Assembly: GCA_049322755.1 (NCBI GenBank)
Contig: JBMOQX010000011.1
Location: 94,155 to 158,154 of the forward strand
From: DATIUV01 sp049322755
GTDB taxonomy: Bacteria; Pseudomonadota; Gammaproteobacteria; Burkholderiales; UBA6910
Length of the DNA: 64,000 bases
Direction of reading: 5' to 3'
Shown here: positions 35,819-43,204 of the stretch, one piece after another
How positions within the stretch are numbered: the first letter of the stretch is position 1
Layout of the letters: every line of letters starts with the position of its first letter
The notes under the pieces: generated by a model
Told to the model about the DNA's origin: nothing
What the model saw: only the letters and a program-made list of their open reading frames with translations
The model's database searches: none
Translations under genes and position numbers: made by a program

Positions 35819-36649
35819 TCAAGCGGCGCGCAGGCCAAGCAGCTGGCGCGCCTCCGCGGCCGTGGCAGGGCGTCGTCCGTAGCGGCCGCAGACATCCACG
35901 ACCTTCTGCACCAGCTCCGCGTTGCTCTTGGCCAACCGGTCCCTGTCGTATTTGATGTTGTCCTCCAGTCCGGTGCGGCAGTGCCCGCCGAGCTCCAGGC
36001 ACCATTCGTTCACCTCGAACTGGTGGCGTCCGATTCCCGCCGCGGTCCAGGTGGCGCCAGGCATGACATCCTGCAGCTCGGACACGAGGAACTCGAGGAT
36101 CGAGCGGCGGGCCGGCATCGCGTTGGGCACACCCAGGACGAACTGGACATGGACGGGCGCCTTCAGCAATCCCGTCTTCACAAGGTTCGCCGCGTTGTAA
36201 AGCATCGCAAGATCGAACACCTCAATCTCCGGCTTGATGTCGTACTCGAGCATCGAGCGCGCGAGACCCTCGATGAAATCTGGCGGGTTCTCATAGATTC
36301 CCGTTGGGAAGTTGCACGACCCGGTGGCGAGGGACGCCATGTCCGGCCGCAAGTAAAGCATGGCCCCTCGAAGCGATTGGTCGCGGCCGCGCCCGCCGGT
36401 GGAGAACTGCACGATCATGCCGGGACAGTGTTTGCGTACCCCTTCCTGCACCTGAGCGTAGAGCTCGGGGTCGGAGCTGGGCGATTCGTCGGGATTGCGT
36501 ACGTGAATGTGCACCAGCGAGGCGCCAGCCTCGAATGCCTCATGGGTGGATTCGACTTGCTCCGCCGGCGTCACCGGCAAGGCGGGGGTGTCCTTCTTCC
36601 GCGGCAGCGCGCCGGTGATGGCGACGGTGATGATGATGGGATCGCTCAT
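35819..36649 (-). CDS. Beta-keto acid cleavage enzyme (BKACE/DUF849)
   Basis: Zinc-dependent enzyme of 276 residues that condenses a beta-keto acid with acetyl-CoA and releases acetoacetate plus a new acyl-CoA; the prototype is 3-keto-5-aminohexanoate cleavage enzyme (Kce). Family motifs visible are IITVAITGALPRK, the metal site ASLVHIHVRNPDE, and LGGHCRTGLEDNIKYDRDRL. The ATG at 36647-36649 has AAGGAG upstream. The gene follows an IclR regulator on the same strand and faces away from a biotin-dependent carboxylase operon. The substrate is unknown; BKACE members accept many beta-keto acids. Confidence 0.92.
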   Translation of the reverse strand: MSDPIIITVAITGALPRKKDTPALPVTPAEQVESTHEAFEAGASLVHIHVRNPDESPSSDPELYAQVQEGVRKHCPGMIVQFSTGGRGRDQSLRGAMLYLRPDMASLATGSCNFPTGIYENPPDFIEGLARSMLEYDIKPEIEVFDLAMLYNAANLVKTGLLKAPVHVQFVLGVPNAMPARRSILEFLVSELQDVMPGATWTAAGIGRHQFEVNEWCLELGGHCRTGLEDNIKYDRDRLAKSNAELVQKVVDVCGRYGRRPATAAEARQLLGLRAA

Positions 36650-36683
36650 GCCTTTCTCCTTGGCATCGTCAGTTGATACGGAT

Positions 36684-37535
36684 TCAGCCGGCGGATCGCT
36701 CATACCGAGACTTTCCCCCCTTGCGGATACTCGCGCCCCGGTGGGCGGCCGGCGCCTGGTCGAGGGCAAAGGTGTCGGCCACGGCCCGCGCCGCCCGCCG
36801 CAGCAGTGGCAGATGCTTCCGGCCCTTTTCGATCGTCATGCGCGGAGACGGGCCGTGGATGGTGACCGTGGCGATGATGCGGCCCTCGCGATCGAGCACC
36901 GGAACGGCAAACCCGATCGATCCCTCCATGAACTCTCCGACATCCGCGCTGTAACCTTGCGCGCGGATGCGCTTGAGTTGCTGCTCCAGCGCGGCGGGAT
37001 CCGTGACCGTGCGTTCCGTCAGCCGCGGCAGGCGCGATCTGCCCAGCACGCGACGCCGCTGATCGTGGTCCATGAAGCTAAGGAAGAGCTTGCCGCTTGC
37101 CGTGCAGTGCAGCGGCACATGGGAGCCGACTTCCATGTGCAGCCGGATGGGGGCAGGGGTCTCCACCCGGTCCACGTACACGACCGTGGCGCCGTCGAGC
37201 ATCGTGAAGTTTATGGTCTCGCCGATCTCGTCCACCAGTCGCTGCAGGATGGCCCGGCGCTGTGCATGCTCCGGCATACCGACCATGGTCGCGAGCGCTA
37301 GCCCCGCGAGGCGCGCGCCGACCGAGTAACGCTTGGTCAACGGGTTCCGTTGCAGAAAGCCCGAATTGCCCAGCAGCGCGAGAATGCGGAACACGGTCGG
37401 CTTCGGCAGCCCGCTGCTGGCCGTGACCTCCTCGAGCGTGACCGCGCGCTGTGCCTTCACGACCTGTTCGAGGACATCCAGCACCCTGAGCGACGAAGAC
37501 CCTGCGGCCGGATCGTCTTTCCCGCGTTGCACCAT
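36684..37535 (-). CDS. IclR family transcriptional regulator
   Basis: A 283-residue IclR-type regulator: N-terminal winged helix ([34 protein letters not shown]) and a C-terminal effector domain ([34 protein letters not shown]). It is divergent from the carboxylase operon and upstream of the BKACE gene (34 bases from its stop to that start). Two 15-base palindromes lie between this gene and the carboxylase genes, one 13 bases before its own ATG, suggesting it controls itself and both arms. Confidence 0.93.
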   Translation of the reverse strand: MVQRGKDDPAAGSSSLRVLDVLEQVVKAQRAVTLEEVTASSGLPKPTVFRILALLGNSGFLQRNPLTKRYSVGARLAGLALATMVGMPEHAQRRAILQRLVDEIGETINFTMLDGATVVYVDRVETPAPIRLHMEVGSHVPLHCTASGKLFLSFMDHDQRRRVLGRSRLPRLTERTVTDPAALEQQLKRIRAQGYSADVGEFMEGSIGFAVPVLDREGRIIATVTIHGPSPRMTIEKGRKHLPLLRRAARAVADTFALDQAPAAHRGASIRKGGKSRYERSAG

Positions 37536-37548
37536 GATTTCTTATACC

Positions 37549-37563
37549 GAAACGAATCGTTTC
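37549..37563. promoter_or_regulatory. IclR operator candidate 1
   Basis: GAAACGA-A-TCGTTTC is a perfect 7-1-7 inverted repeat, ending 13 bases from the IclR ATG. Thirteen bases is too close for a class I promoter site, so repression of iclR and the BKACE gene is the likely effect. It matches candidate 2 at 12 of 15 positions. Confidence 0.6.
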
Positions 37564-37685
37564 ATTATTGCATTCGGCTCAGAAGCGCGGCAACCCGAAT
37601 CTTACCTGCTACCGACCAGAATCCGGCTTCGCTTGTTGCGAGGTCCGATCAACTTTGCGATACTCTCTCGCCGGTTTCGATATAC

Positions 37686-37700
37686 GAAATGCAGCGTTTC
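37686..37700. promoter_or_regulatory. IclR operator candidate 2
   Basis: GAAATGCAGCGTTTC shares GAAA-N7-TTTC and 12 of 15 bases with candidate 1; both are preceded by TATAC. It lies 101 bases upstream of the BCCP start, where it could control the carboxylase operon. Confidence 0.5.
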
Positions 37701-37800
37701 ACTCCGGCATGGAACCGGGGAGCGAAGTGGAGGCCTCGCGGCGCGAGGAAGCCGGGATCCGCGCGGGGACTCCTGTAAGCCGAAAAGGAGGACCGATTCG

Positions 37801-38355
37801 ATGTCGAATCAAAACCTGACCTATCGCGATCTGCTCGAGATCGTCGAGCTGATCAAGTCTTCGTCGCATTTTCGCGAGTTCCACCTGAAAGTTGGCGAGC
37901 TGGAGGTGGACCTGAAGCGAGTCGCTGACGGATCCGCGGTGCCAGCGCCGTGTCCCGCGCCGGCCCCGGCAGCGGCGCCACCACCGGCGCGCCCGGCAGA
38001 GTCGTCGCCGCAACGGCACGGACACGTCGGTGGAGGCGAGATATTGATAGAGTCGGCGGCCGCCGAGCCGGCGCGCTCGCCGCGCAGCGCGCCGCTGGCG
38101 ATCCCGGAGCACGCGGTGCAGATCAAGTCGCCGATGGTGGGCACGTTTTATCGGGCACCGGAACCGGGCGCACACCCGTTTGTGGAAGTGGGAGACAAGG
38201 TGAATCCGGACACCGTGGTGTGCATCATCGAGGTCATGAAGCTGATGAACTCGATCCAGGCGGGACGCGGGGGTGTGGTGACCCATATCCTGGTCGAGAA
38301 CGCGGAGGCCGTGGAATACGGCCAGACGCTGATGGTCATCGAGCCTGAGGCCTGA
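37801..38355 (+). CDS. Biotin carboxyl carrier protein (AccB-like)
   Basis: A 184-residue BCCP. The N-terminal helix region ([20 protein letters not shown]) is AccB-like, followed by an Ala/Pro linker (about 47-75) and a C-terminal biotinyl domain with [17 protein letters not shown] and the biotin-accepting K147 in [10 protein letters not shown]. It carries CO2 between the next two enzymes. The RBS GGAG precedes the ATG. AccB for fatty acid synthesis is usually elsewhere with its own accC; here the partner is a pyruvate-carboxylase-type carboxyltransferase, so this is a dedicated carrier. Confidence 0.93.
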   Translation: MSNQNLTYRDLLEIVELIKSSSHFREFHLKVGELEVDLKRVADGSAVPAPCPAPAPAAAPPPARPAESSPQRHGHVGGGEILIESAAAEPARSPRSAPLAIPEHAVQIKSPMVGTFYRAPEPGAHPFVEVGDKVNPDTVVCIIEVMKLMNSIQAGRGGVVTHILVENAEAVEYGQTLMVIEPEA

Positions 38356-38386
38356 GCCGGCGCGGGCGGGAATCGACGGAGGCGCA

Positions 38387-39745
38387 ATGGCTGGCATTCG
38401 GCGGGTGCTCGTCGCCAATCGGGGAGAGATCGCGGTCCGGATCATTCGGGCCTGCCGTGAGCTCGGGATCGAAACGGTCCAGGTCTACTCCGAGGCGGAC
38501 CGGGACTCGCTGCCCGTGCGCTTGGCGGACCGGGCGGTCTGCATCGGGCCGCCGCGCTCGTCGGATAGCTATCTGAACGCGGAGTTCTTGGTGTCCGCCG
38601 CCCTTACGCAGGGGGCGGATGCCATCCATCCAGGTTACGGCTTCCTTTCGGAGAACGCCGCCTTCGCGCGACTGTGCAAGCTGGAGGGCGTTACCTTCAT
38701 CGGACCGCCGGCCGAGGTCATTCCGCTGATGGGCGACAAGGCCATGGCGCGGAAACTTGCCGCCGAAGCCGGCGTGCCCACGACGCCGGGAACTCCTGGC
38801 ACCGTAATCGACGCACAGGCAGCCGCGCAGGCGGCGGAGCAACTCGGATATCCGGTGATCCTGAAGGCCGCCGCTGGAGGCGGTGGACGCGGCATGCGAG
38901 TCGTTTGGAAGGCGGACGACCTGCCGCACCAGTTCGGCAACGCTGCCCGCGAGGCCAAGTCTGCCTTCGGCGACGATGGCATCTATGTCGAGAAATACCT
39001 GACCGAGATTCGCCACATCGAGATCCAGGTGCTCTCCGACGGCGACAACGTGCTGCACTTGGGCGAACGTGATTGCTCGACGCAGCGCCGCAATCAGAAG
39101 CTAGTGGAGGAGAGCCCATCCCCGGTGCTGGACGACGATCTGCGGCGGCGCATCGGTGAGGCCGCGGTGCGTCTCTGCCGCCACGTTGGCTATACCAGCG
39201 CCGGGACGATCGAGTGCATCCTCGACTCTCGAAGCGGCGAGTTCTACTTTATGGAAATGAACACGCGTATCCAGGTCGAGCACCCGGTCACCGAGATGGT
39301 GACCGGTGTGGATCTGGTGAAGGCGCAGATCGAGATCGCCGCCGGCAAGCCGCTTACGCTCAAGCAGGACGAGATCCGCCTGCAGGGCCACGCGATCGAA
39401 TGCCGCATAAACGCGGAGGATCACGAGAACAACTTTATGCCCAACCCGGGGCGGATTTCCCGGTATCTGCCGCCGGGCGGACCCGGCATCCGCGTGGATT
39501 CGCATCTTTATGCCGGCTACCAGATTCCGCCTTACTACGATTCGCTGCTGGCCAAGGTAATCGCCTGGGGCAGGGATCGCGACGAAGCGGTCCACCGCAT
39601 GCAGAGGGCGCTCAGGGAAATGGTGGTGGAGGGAGTCAAGACCACTATCCCCTTCCACCTGAACCTGGTGCGCAACGAGACCTTTCGGGCGGGGCGCGTG
39701 CATACCCGGTTTGTCGAGGATTACCTGTTGGAGAATCGTACATGA
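38387..39745 (+). CDS. Biotin carboxylase (AccC-like)
   Basis: ATP-grasp enzyme of 452 residues that carboxylates the biotin of BCCP with bicarbonate and ATP. Typical motifs are RRVLVANRGEIAVRIIRAC, IHPGYGFLSENAAFA, the lid KAAAGGGGRGMRVV, GERDCSTQRRNQKLVEE and FMEMNTRIQVEHPVTEMV. The stop overlaps the carboxyltransferase ATG (ATGA). Full length, no missing catalytic residue seen. Confidence 0.95.
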   Translation: MAGIRRVLVANRGEIAVRIIRACRELGIETVQVYSEADRDSLPVRLADRAVCIGPPRSSDSYLNAEFLVSAALTQGADAIHPGYGFLSENAAFARLCKLEGVTFIGPPAEVIPLMGDKAMARKLAAEAGVPTTPGTPGTVIDAQAAAQAAEQLGYPVILKAAAGGGGRGMRVVWKADDLPHQFGNAAREAKSAFGDDGIYVEKYLTEIRHIEIQVLSDGDNVLHLGERDCSTQRRNQKLVEESPSPVLDDDLRRRIGEAAVRLCRHVGYTSAGTIECILDSRSGEFYFMEMNTRIQVEHPVTEMVTGVDLVKAQIEIAAGKPLTLKQDEIRLQGHAIECRINAEDHENNFMPNPGRISRYLPPGGPGIRVDSHLYAGYQIPPYYDSLLAKVIAWGRDRDEAVHRMQRALREMVVEGVKTTIPFHLNLVRNETFRAGRVHTRFVEDYLLENRT

Positions 39746-41214
39746 GCACGAAGGCGCGCCCGGCACCACGGAAGGAGTTCAAGTTCGTCGACGTCACCTT
39801 GCGCGACGGGCATCAATGTCTCTGGTCGACGCGCATGACCACCGCCACCATGACACCGATCCTGTCCACCATCGATCAGGTTGGATATTCGTACATCAAC
39901 ATCCTGGGCGGCGCCGTGTTCGACGTGTGCGTGCGCTTCCTGAACGAGAATCCATACGAGCGCGTCAAGATCCTGTGCGACCACCTCAAGACACCCTGCG
40001 ACGGCCTGACCCGCGGCCAGAGCCTCTACACGTTTGAGCTGTTCCCGGACGACATTATCGCGCTCAATTCCGATGCGCTTGCGGCGCGGGGCATCAAAGT
40101 CCTCACGGTCTACGATGCGCTCAACGACAACCGCAACATCGAGTCCTCGGTGAAGTCCGGGCACGACGCCGGCATGCTTGTCAATGCCATGCTGACCTAC
40201 ACGCTGAGCCCGGTGCATACGGACGAATACTATGTCGAACGAACCAAGGAGCTGGTCGATCTCAAGGCGGACTTCATCTCGGTGAAGGATCCCACCGGGC
40301 TGCTGACGCCGGAGCGCGCGCGTACGTTGTTTCCGGCCATCGTCAAGGCCGCGGGCGGGATTCCCCTCAAGTTGCATTCTCATTGTCAATCGGGGCTCGC
40401 GCCCGAGGTTTACTCGATCGCTATAGAAAACGGCTTCCGGTACGGCTATACGGCGTCGGAGCCACTTGCCAACGGTGCCTCGCTGCCGGCCACCGAGGAG
40501 ATCAATCGGCGGGCGCTTGACCTCGGCTTCAAGACCGACATCAAAGAGGACGCCCTGGCGCAAGTCTCGTCATACTTCGATTGGGTCTGCACTCGCGACG
40601 ACAAACCACGCGGCAAGGTAGCACAGTACGACCCGGCTCTCTATGACCACCAGGTCCCCGGCGGGATGATTTCCAACCTCAAGGCACAGCTGCAGATGAT
40701 GCGAATGGAGCACCGCCTGCCGGAGATCCTTGATGAGGCGGCGGTGGTGCGCCGCGACCTCGGTTATCCGATACTGGTCAGCCCGTTCGCCCAATACATC
40801 GTCACGCAGGCCGTTTTGAACGTGGTCCAGGGTGAGCGCTACAGGACCATTCCCGACGAGGTCCGCAAGTACGCGCTCGGCTATTACGGCCGCCTGGCGG
40901 CCAGACCGTCCGACGAGTTTCTTAACCGGGCCCAGATCCGCCCGGAAGAGATGGTGACGGAGCGGCCCGGCGAACACATCGAGCCGTGGATTCCACGGTT
41001 GCGGTCCGAACTCGGCGCGTCGGCAACGGACGAGGACATCCTGTTGGCAGCGTTTTACGAACCAGAAATGCTGCAGCCGCTGAAGAAGAAGATTTCGCCG
41101 CTGTCGTTCCGCACGACGCCGTTGTTCGAACTGATCCGTTATCTGGGCAACCGCAGAGACATAGAACAAGCGCGGATCCGCTTCGGCGGGGCGGAGATGT
41201 CTATCTCCACATGA
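39742..41214 (+). CDS. Pyruvate-carboxylase-type carboxyltransferase subunit (5S-like), substrate unknown
   Basis: A 490-residue DRE-TIM/HMGL-like barrel with a PYC_OADA-type C-terminal domain, related to transcarboxylase 5S, oxaloacetate decarboxylase alpha and PycB, but with no biotinyl domain of its own. Metal ligands are kept: D22 in VTLRDGHQ, the lysine to be carbamylated (K181 in SVKDPTG), H211 and H213 in LHSHCQSG. The segment aligned with the GGTSQPPTE motif of OadA/PycB reads NGASLPATE, so the Thr used for proton transfer to pyruvate appears to be Ala. The acceptor is therefore probably not plain pyruvate (inference). Coupled to the biotin carboxylase gene. Confidence 0.88.
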   Translation: MSTKARPAPRKEFKFVDVTLRDGHQCLWSTRMTTATMTPILSTIDQVGYSYINILGGAVFDVCVRFLNENPYERVKILCDHLKTPCDGLTRGQSLYTFELFPDDIIALNSDALAARGIKVLTVYDALNDNRNIESSVKSGHDAGMLVNAMLTYTLSPVHTDEYYVERTKELVDLKADFISVKDPTGLLTPERARTLFPAIVKAAGGIPLKLHSHCQSGLAPEVYSIAIENGFRYGYTASEPLANGASLPATEEINRRALDLGFKTDIKEDALAQVSSYFDWVCTRDDKPRGKVAQYDPALYDHQVPGGMISNLKAQLQMMRMEHRLPEILDEAAVVRRDLGYPILVSPFAQYIVTQAVLNVVQGERYRTIPDEVRKYALGYYGRLAARPSDEFLNRAQIRPEEMVTERPGEHIEPWIPRLRSELGASATDEDILLAAFYEPEMLQPLKKKISPLSFRTTPLFELIRYLGNRRDIEQARIRFGGAEMSIST

Positions 41215-41291
41215 TGAAGCGGCACCAGAGCGTCGTCACGGCGGCCTAAGGGCCTGCCGCATCCGATGATCAACCTGCTCGGGGTATTCTC

Positions 41292-42041
41292 ATGAATTCC
41301 ATGATGCGGGATAAGGTGGCCCTGGTGACCGGAGCGGCGCGTGGCATCGGCGCGGAGGTGGCATCAATGCTCATTGCCGAGGGATTCTTCGTCTACGCGA
41401 CCGACCTAGATACTGAGGGCGCCCAAGCCTCTGCGCGGCGCCTGGGAGTCCGAGCGGTGGGCGAAAGCATGGATGTGCGCAACCCGCAGGCCGTGCGGGC
41501 AGTCGTTTCGCGCATCGTCGAGGAGCGGGAGGCCGTCGACATCCTGGTTAATAATGCCGGAATCATCTCGTCGACCTCCTTTCTGGCGGCGCCAGAGGGT
41601 CTTGCGGAGAGTGTGTTTCAGACCAATTTTTGGGGCGCCGTCCATTGTTGTCGCGCTGTTCTGCCAATCATGCGGGCGCGCCGCCGTGGCAAGGTCATAA
41701 ACATCGCGTCTGTCTCGGCGATGCGCGGTGGCGGCGCCATCGGCGACATCATGTACGGAGCCTCCAAGGCGGCCATTGTTGCCTTCACGCAGGGGCTTGG
41801 TCGTGAAATGGCGCCCTATGGGGTCAACGTCAATGCCATTGCGCCGGGGTTGCTGGAAACCGATATGACCCGCCCGTACCTCACCGAAACGACGCGCCCG
41901 ATGCTGCTCAAGCGCTTTCCCCGAGGCCGGCTGGCCGTCACGGCGGATATTGCGAACGCCGTGCGCTTTCTGGTCTCAGACGCCGCCGACTACATCGTCG
42001 GCGCGACCCTGGCGGTGGACGGCGGATTTCTACAGGCCTAA
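41292..42041 (+). CDS. SDR family oxidoreductase (FabG-like)
   Basis: A 249-residue classical short-chain dehydrogenase. It shows the NAD(P) motif VTGAARGIGAEVASML, the NNAG motif (ILVNNAGIISS), the catalytic YGASK with upstream Ser in NIASVSAM, and the C-terminal VDGGFL. The aspartate in ATDLDTEG suggests an NAD preference. It lies 77 bases after the carboxyltransferase and is likely in the same operon. A hydroxy/keto interconversion is expected; substrate unknown. Confidence 0.92.
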   Translation: MNSMMRDKVALVTGAARGIGAEVASMLIAEGFFVYATDLDTEGAQASARRLGVRAVGESMDVRNPQAVRAVVSRIVEEREAVDILVNNAGIISSTSFLAAPEGLAESVFQTNFWGAVHCCRAVLPIMRARRRGKVINIASVSAMRGGGAIGDIMYGASKAAIVAFTQGLGREMAPYGVNVNAIAPGLLETDMTRPYLTETTRPMLLKRFPRGRLAVTADIANAVRFLVSDAADYIVGATLAVDGGFLQA

Positions 42042-42089
42042 GCGCGACGACCCGTCATCGAAGCCCGCGCAAACCGGCACAGTCTAAGA

Positions 42090-42543
42090 GGAAGGTCGGC
42101 CCTCATCACTGTTGCGGGCGACGATACTGGACGAGCGTTGGCGCTTGCCTTCGTCCGCGCGGCCGCGGCCCGGGAGCTGCGCGTGGTGGGTGGGCAGACC
42201 TTACCGCTTCGGATAGATGTCGCCGATCCCGGCGACGTGGATGGGGGCGTCGCTACCGTATGTCTGCTCGGAGTGTGTAGTGTGGTGGCAAAGAAGCGCG
42301 CGAAGGATGGCATCTGCGCCTACCTGATCTGCCCAGGCTTCGTAAAGACCCCTTTGGTGGAGCCTCAGATACCGGGGTTGTCTCGGCGGTTGGGTATTGC
42401 CCCCAAGGCGGTAGTTATCGGACGTCTTCCTGAAAAACGCCGTTGACAGGGAGGACGCGGCCGCCGGCGACATCGCCGGGGTGAAGGTCTTTCTGGCGGC
42501 CGTTGCGTCCAATGCACTAACGGGCCAGTCCGTTGGGGGTTAG
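42090..42543 (+). pseudogene. Relic of a 3-hydroxybutyrate-dehydrogenase-like SDR
   Basis: Fragments of one SDR are in successive frames. ALITVAGDDTGRALALAF (about 42099 on) matches a degraded Rossmann start. GICAYLICPGFVKTPLVE then matches the conserved ICPGYV-TPLVE block of 3-hydroxybutyrate dehydrogenases. After a frameshift near 42430, VFLKNAVDREDAAAGDIAG and FLAAVASNALTGQSVGG then a stop match the C-terminus. The YxxxK region is gone. The remnant is too short for function and follows the intact SDR directly. Confidence 0.72.
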
Positions 42544-42610
42544 CCACGGGTGGCACATGGCCTGACCCGCAACATCGAACATCGCGGTCATGTGCCCCTG
42601 ACTCGCATCG

Positions 42611-42799
42611 TCAAGCGGCTTTGCGATCCTTCGGCATGAGCGGACAGCCCGCGCACAAGTTCCCTCCCGGACAGCGGCCTGACAGTTGCATCATGCATGT
42701 GCGCTCGGTCCCCCGGATCCGGGGCGCGGCATCCATCGCCGAAGTGATACTGGGAAATGTTTGCCTCCACCAGGCCAGGGATTTTGGATAGCTGTTCAT
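42611..42799 (-). CDS. Small cysteine-rich protein behind an FNR-type promoter
   Basis: A 62-residue protein starting MNSYPKSLAWWRQTFPSIT. The C-terminal part has four cysteines in the pattern C-x7-C-x5-C-x2-C (TCMMQLSGRCPGGNLCAGCP), suitable for metal or Fe-S binding. Family not recognised. The ATG at 42797-42799 has AAGAGGAGA upstream; a longer reading from 42862 would run over the FNR box. It is the only minus-strand gene between the carboxylase and oxygenase loci. The FNR box centre lies about 41 bases before a plausible start of transcription, which indicates expression under low oxygen. Confidence 0.65.
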   Translation of the reverse strand: MNSYPKSLAWWRQTFPSITSAMDAAPRIRGTERTCMMQLSGRCPGGNLCAGCPLMPKDRKAA

Positions 42800-42853
42800 C
42801 TCGTTCTCCTCTTGATGCGGATTACCAGAATAATCACCGGCTGCTGCGCTGCA

Positions 42854-42867
42854 TTGATCCAAATCAA
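42854..42867 (-). promoter_or_regulatory. FNR/ANR-type box with -10 element
   Basis: TTGATCCAAATCAA matches the FNR consensus TTGAT-N4-ATCAA perfectly. On the minus strand, TATTCT (42827-42832) fits a -10 box, which places transcription start near 42820 and the box centre near -41, the class II activator position. The cysteine-rich gene begins 21 bases further on. Confidence 0.8.
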
Positions 42868-43058
42868 AGATTCTGGACCGCGGATGAGTGGCCGATCACC
42901 GTGATGGCGATCCTGCACGCCAGGCGTATCACTCCGATTTCGCGGGCGTTTCGCTTTGTATCCACTTGGTAACAGAAGGGGTTGCTGGCCGGTGGCAGGC
43001 GCGAAGGGGCGCAACGCCGGCAAAACGGGTGGCGCTGCAGGTTGGTGCCGGACCCACA

Positions 43059-43080
43059 GACTGTTAACCACTTAACAGAC
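43059..43080. promoter_or_regulatory. Palindromic operator upstream of the Rieske oxygenase genes
   Basis: A 22-base site with core CTGTTAA-CCAC-TTAACAG (43061-43078), a perfect 7-4-7 inverted repeat. It matches, in inverse orientation, the site at 63689-63710 at 19 of 22 positions. A possible -10 (CAGAAT, 43099-43104) lies 32 bases from the centre. It is a likely target of the FixJ-type regulator at 62006-62629. Confidence 0.6.
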
Positions 43081-43204
43081 AGTGAGGGTGGCTGGCGGCA
43101 GAATTTCACCACGCGCCTTCACTGTCACGGGCTCGCGGTTTTTTCTCGCCGCTCGGAACGGAAGTGCCGCAGCAACGCAATCTGCACATAAATGGAGGAA
43201 TCAA

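Larger units (their letters stand above)
42800..43204. other. Divergent control region, no gene seen
   Basis: This 405-base gap separates the small cysteine-rich gene (minus) from the Rieske oxygenase gene (plus). It contains the FNR-type box at 42854-42867 and the 22-base palindrome at 43059-43080. Short open frames in it lack ribosome-binding sites and resemblance to anything known. The RBS of the oxygenase (GGAGG) is at its right end. Confidence 0.7.

Noticed and set aside
43091..43107. Sigma-54 promoter (CTGGCGGCAGAATTTCA) for the oxygenase operon
   Set aside because: The -24 GG fits but the -12 GC is TC, and the adjacent palindrome is too near for a sigma-54 enhancer site.
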